This document shows, one piece after another, positions 60,990 through 64,000 of a stretch of DNA of 64,000 bases. The translations under genes were made by a program, and so were the position numbers. Each line of letters opens with the position of its first letter. The first letter of the stretch is position 1. The notes under the pieces were generated by a model that searched no databases, was not told the DNA's origin, and saw only the letters and a list, made by a program, of their open reading frames with translations. Location of the stretch: NCBI GenBank assembly GCA_017940895.1, contig JAGAXM010000002.1, positions 88,520-152,519 on the forward strand, in the 5' to 3' direction. This DNA is from Clostridiales bacterium. GTDB taxonomy: Bacteria > Bacillota > Clostridia > Saccharofermentanales > Saccharofermentanaceae.

Positions 60990-61919
60990 TCAGGGCAGCG
61001 TATTGCCTGCGGCCTGATAGATCTCGTACCACTCTTTTCTGCTTAATGTGACTTCAGTACTTAATGCCATTTCCTGAACTCTCTTAGCTTGTGTGGTGCC
61101 GATGACGGCCTGGATCTTGTGAGGGTAACGGAGCACCCACGCGATCGCGACTGCGGACGAAGTAACGCCCTGCTCTTCGGCGATCCTGTCGAGGACTTTG
61201 TTAAGCTCGGCGTACTTGGGATTGCCGATGAAGACACCTTCGAAGAATCCGTACTGCAGTACCGACCACGCCTGGATAACGATATTGTTAAGTTTGCAGT
61301 ATTCGAGTATGCTGCCGTCGCGCTCGATACCTGCATCGGAACTCATGTTGACGTGAAGACCTGCGTCGATCGACGGCGTGAAAGCAGCGGACAGTTGTAT
61401 CTGATTTGTGCAGATGCGTGCATTAACGTCGCGCATCAGAAGCTCGATCATCATGGGATTCATATTCGAGACACCGAAGTCTATGATCTTGCCTGCCTTA
61501 ACCGCAGCCTCGATCGCCTCGTTGATCTCATCCGTCTCCATGAGTGTGTCGGGGCGGTGAAGGAGAAGCGAATCGATATGATCCGTATTAAGGCGGGTGA
61601 GGATCCCGTCGATTGATTCCGTGATATGTTCCTTGGAGAAGTCAAAGTACTTAATTCCGTCGTCACGTCTTATACCGCACTTGGACTGGATCCACATCTT
61701 ATCGCGAAGGTCGGGACGGTTGGAGAGAACCTTGCCTACGATCCTCTCGCACAGACCGTCTGCATAGCAGTCCGCGAGATCGAAAGCGTTGATACCTGAT
61801 TCGAGCGCCGTCTCGATCAGGTTTTCTGTCTCCTTGGGAGAAAGTGAGCTTATCCTCATCATGCCGAGGATAACGGTGGAAAGCATAACGTTGTTCTTGC
61901 CGAATTCAATGTAATTCAT
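60990..61919 (-). CDS. Aldo/keto reductase
   Basis: The 309-residue TIM-barrel enzyme has the catalytic tetrad Asp and Tyr in AFDLADCYADG, Lys in WIQSKCGIRR and His in SLLLHRPD, followed by DFGVSNMNP and the NADPH site near VIGTTQAKRVQEMA. It is most like the YdhF branch, which reduces small aldehydes or ketones. GAGGGAGGATG precedes the ATG at 61919. Confidence 0.9.
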   Translation of the reverse strand: MNYIEFGKNNVMLSTVILGMMRISSLSPKETENLIETALESGINAFDLADCYADGLCERIVGKVLSNRPDLRDKMWIQSKCGIRRDDGIKYFDFSKEHITESIDGILTRLNTDHIDSLLLHRPDTLMETDEINEAIEAAVKAGKIIDFGVSNMNPMMIELLMRDVNARICTNQIQLSAAFTPSIDAGLHVNMSSDAGIERDGSILEYCKLNNIVIQAWSVLQYGFFEGVFIGNPKYAELNKVLDRIAEEQGVTSSAVAIAWVLRYPHKIQAVIGTTQAKRVQEMALSTEVTLSRKEWYEIYQAAGNTLP

Positions 61920-61957
61920 AATTGCTCATCCTCCCTCGAAAGATTTACAAATATATT

Positions 61958-63205
61958 TTACACTTTTCTTACGACTATCTCTACTGTTAATCCTCCGCCT
62001 TCGCGGTTACGGATCTCAAGTCCGCCTCCCATCTTCTCCATAAAACGTGATGCAAGGAAAAGCCCCAGTCCGCTTCCGTTCTTTCCGGAATTTGAAGCCG
62101 CGGTTCCTCTGTAGAATTTGCTTGTCAGCATGGCAATCTCATCTTCAGGAACGCCGGGACCTCTGTCGGAGAAGAAGACGTGAACATTTTCTTCGTCCGC
62201 GCTGAAAGATACCTCAAGCGGTGTGCCCGCATACTTGAACGAATTGCCCGCGATATTGTCGATAACCTGCTCGAGTCTTAACTCGTCCGCCATGATCAGG
62301 CACTGAGGGATTTCTTCTTCACGAACTACTTCGCCGTAGAAGCGCAGATCATTAAGCATATCCCCGATTATGAGCGAGCTCTCTTCACGCGGCGTGACCT
62401 TGAGCTCCTCGAGTTCATCGAGAGTTGCCTTGAACATGTTGTCGACCAGGTGCTCGACTGAATCCGCCTTGGACTTGATGACGGCGACCTTCTCCTGCAC
62501 ATCGGGGTTCTTGTGCTTAAGTTCCATAACCTCGCACGTGGCCTTGATGGTCGCGACCGGAGTCTTGATATCGTGGGACAATTCCGCGACGAGTTCCTGT
62601 TTGCTTCTGTTCGCTGCAGCCTCGCGCTCGGCGGAGAGCTTGAGCTCTTCTCTCATGCGGTCGAACGACTCCGTGAACGCTCCGAAATAATTATGCTTCG
62701 TCATGTTAAGAGGCATATCAAGGTTGCCCTTGGATACGTTGCTCGCGAAGACTTTAAGCTTGTTGAAAGGTCTTATATAGAAATACCAGATGACGATAAG
62801 AAGCACGATACCTGCTGCGTAAGCGCTTCCGAAGACGGTAACAAGCTGCGTCTTCTCCTTGATGACTGTCTGACGGTATTCTTCACCCCGTGCGTCGAAC
62901 GCGACCTTGCCGAGGATCTGTCCGTCCTGCCTGTAGTCGAACACGGAACGGCCGTGCTTAATGAACTCGTTGTTCATGGTCGCGTAGTCGATGTCACTTA
63001 CAAGTATGATCTCGCAGTTGTATTCTGCTTCAAGCGCGTCGCGGTCGGTGCCTTCGGAAAGAGCCGCGCCTACAGCATCCGCGCGCGTGTTGAGATCGAG
63101 CATATCAAGCTGATATTCGGTCTTGGCTTCGATCCTGAACCATAACACAAGCGCGCACGCGAGCATAAGAATGGTGTACAGGACGGCGATGACCTTCAGT
63201 TTCAT
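61958..63205 (-). CDS. Sensor histidine kinase
   Basis: The 415-residue protein has a membrane helix at about 5-24, an external sensor of about 95 residues, a second helix at about 122-146, a HAMP-like linker, the H-box ELSHDIKTPVATIK, N-box IDNIAGNSFKYAG, G1 FSDRGPGVPEDE and G2 GSGLGLFLASRFMEKMGGG. It resembles kinases of Firmicute envelope- or nutrient-sensing pairs. It overlaps the response regulator gene by ATGA (63202-63205). Confidence 0.9.
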   Translation of the reverse strand: MKLKVIAVLYTILMLACALVLWFRIEAKTEYQLDMLDLNTRADAVGAALSEGTDRDALEAEYNCEIILVSDIDYATMNNEFIKHGRSVFDYRQDGQILGKVAFDARGEEYRQTVIKEKTQLVTVFGSAYAAGIVLLIVIWYFYIRPFNKLKVFASNVSKGNLDMPLNMTKHNYFGAFTESFDRMREELKLSAEREAAANRSKQELVAELSHDIKTPVATIKATCEVMELKHKNPDVQEKVAVIKSKADSVEHLVDNMFKATLDELEELKVTPREESSLIIGDMLNDLRFYGEVVREEEIPQCLIMADELRLEQVIDNIAGNSFKYAGTPLEVSFSADEENVHVFFSDRGPGVPEDEIAMLTSKFYRGTAASNSGKNGSGLGLFLASRFMEKMGGGLEIRNREGGGLTVEIVVRKV

Positions 63206-63897
63206 TTATTCGTCTCCAGGATGTAACCCGTGCCCCACACGGTCTTGATGTACTTGGGTTCGTTGGGGTTCTCCTCGAGCTTCTCGCGAAGTCTTCTTAT
63301 GTGCACGTTGAGCGTGCTGTCGGAGTAGAAGCTGTCGCCCCACACCTCGTCGAAAAGCTTTTCTTTGGTAACGATGGTATCCTTGTGCGCATAAAGGCAG
63401 GACAGGAGCGCGAACTCCTTCGCCTTGAGCTGCACTTCGCGTCCGTCTACACGGCAGGAAAGCGTCGCGGGGTCGATGGTGAAATTGTCCGTGTTTTCTT
63501 CTTTAGGTGTGCCGCCGCCCAATTGCTTTACGGCTTCGAGCCTTTTAAGCTGAACCTTAACTTTCGCGAGGAGTACGCTTAATGTGTACGGCTTTTTTAT
63601 GTAGTCGTCGCCGCCTATGTTGAGCGCCACGAGGACGTCGTCGTCGCTTTGGCGTGCGGATATGAAAAGTATGGGCGTGTCGTACTTTTCGCGCAGTTGC
63701 TTGCATAATGTGAAGCCGCTCTCGTTGCCGAGATTGATGTCCAGAAGGAAAACGTCAGCCGTGTTTTCCTTAAGAAATGCAAGACATTCGTCTGCGGTGG
63801 AAACGGTAGCGCAGGAGACCTCGAACATCTCGAAATACTCCTGTGTCGTCTTGGAAAGTTCTATCTCGTCGTCGATTATAAGGCAGTTGTAATTCAT
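63202..63897 (-). CDS. OmpR-family response regulator
   Basis: The 231-residue protein from the ATG at 63897 has a receiver domain (IIDDEIELS, phospho-acceptor Asp in VFLLDINLG, KKPYT with the conserved Lys) and a C-terminal winged helix (ELLSCLYAHKDTIVTKEKLFDEVWG-like segment; STLNVHIRRLREKLEEN). It pairs with the coupled kinase. The start has no Shine-Dalgarno and lies 6 nt behind a -10. Direct repeats upstream suggest autoregulation. Confidence 0.9.
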   Translation of the reverse strand: MNYNCLIIDDEIELSKTTQEYFEMFEVSCATVSTADECLAFLKENTADVFLLDINLGNESGFTLCKQLREKYDTPILFISARQSDDDVLVALNIGGDDYIKKPYTLSVLLAKVKVQLKRLEAVKQLGGGTPKEENTDNFTIDPATLSCRVDGREVQLKAKEFALLSCLYAHKDTIVTKEKLFDEVWGDSFYSDSTLNVHIRRLREKLEENPNEPKYIKTVWGTGYILETNK

Positions 63898-63993
63898 GAT
63901 TCGAGTATAGCACATGTAAGAAACAGTTAAGAATTGAACAAGATTCACGTAAAGTATTCTTCCCAAGGTCGGAATAGAATGGCAGTGTAAGAA
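63898..63993 (-). promoter_or_regulatory. Response-regulator promoter with direct repeats
   Basis: On the minus strand TATACT (63909-63904) stands 6 nt before the ATG. Just upstream are two adjacent 11-bp direct repeats, TTCTTAACTGT (63933-63923) and TTCTTACATGT (63922-63912), and a third copy, TTCTTACACTG (63993-63983), 60 nt further. Head-to-tail 11-bp repeats overlapping a poor -35 are the expected site of an activating OmpR-family dimer. Confidence 0.65.
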
Positions 63994-64000
63994 TTCTGAC

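Overview
The window is a chromosomal segment of a low-to-moderate GC Clostridia-type Bacillota (Gram-positive anaerobe; genus not determinable from the sequence). The basis is the ctsR-mcsA-mcsB-clpC heat-shock operon, a T-box leader, an ECF-type riboflavin transporter under an FMN riboswitch, a two-subunit iron-sulfur fumarase, an LTA-synthase-like sulfatase, a HicAB module and strong AGGAGG-type ribosome binding sites. No phage, CRISPR array or plasmid backbone is seen. The clear mobile element is one group II intron.

Layout. 1-4900: end of a YfhO-like membrane protein, then a four-gene prepilin cluster, an MBL-fold hydrolase and a DUF1846 protein. 4958-10416: CtsR-controlled stress operon (ctsR, mcsA, an mcsB homologue that has lost its kinase residues, clpC) with a PAP2 phosphatase at the end. 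10345-14117 (minus): a frameshifted OFA-type MFS transporter and an ABC permease/ATPase pair. 14242-18420: PlsC-like acyltransferase with a zinc ribbon, a CPBP protease and an in-frame phosphoglycerate kinase-triosephosphate isomerase fusion. A group II intron (18481-20364) sits just behind the terminator of that fusion gene. 20651-25002: an A-T-C NRPS-like enzyme with a MATE exporter. 25091-30758: YugP-type protease, GH94 phosphorylase, alpha/beta hydrolase, hotdog thioesterase and thioredoxin reductase, the last four with overlapping ends. 30887-32677: XRE regulator with paired operators, an unknown gene and hicAB.

32776-41283: tyrS, two tandem acidic lipoproteins, a DUF4130-like gene, three clustered inverted repeats, an HTH-cupin-acyl-CoA synthetase under an isoleucine-type T-box, an SDR protein with an Ala/Lys/Glu-rich tail, and maf. 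41284-45369 (minus): fumarase subunits, a HAD phosphatase and a degenerate GGDEF-EAL protein. 45512-49665: esterase, LTA-synthase-like sulfatase, ribU with its FMN riboswitch. 49672-59645: VanY-type carboxypeptidase and a sugar nucleotidyltransferase (minus), then glmU-pth-mfd, glnA and a long coiled-coil protein. 59725-63897: tRNA-Arg(CCG) with a small structured repeat behind it, two GNAT acetyltransferases, an aldo/keto reductase and a two-component system.

The observations most worth a second look are (i) the isoleucine T-box on a fused regulator-acyl-CoA synthetase, which suggests isoleucine-linked assimilation of a branched-chain acid; (ii) a predicted McsB pseudokinase in an otherwise intact CtsR operon; (iii) the orphan A-T-C NRPS with exporter; (iv) four genes whose -10 hexamer lies exactly 6 nt before the ATG with no Shine-Dalgarno, implying leaderless mRNAs; and (v) several unexplained structured repeats. 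All homology statements are from reading motifs; no database search was run.
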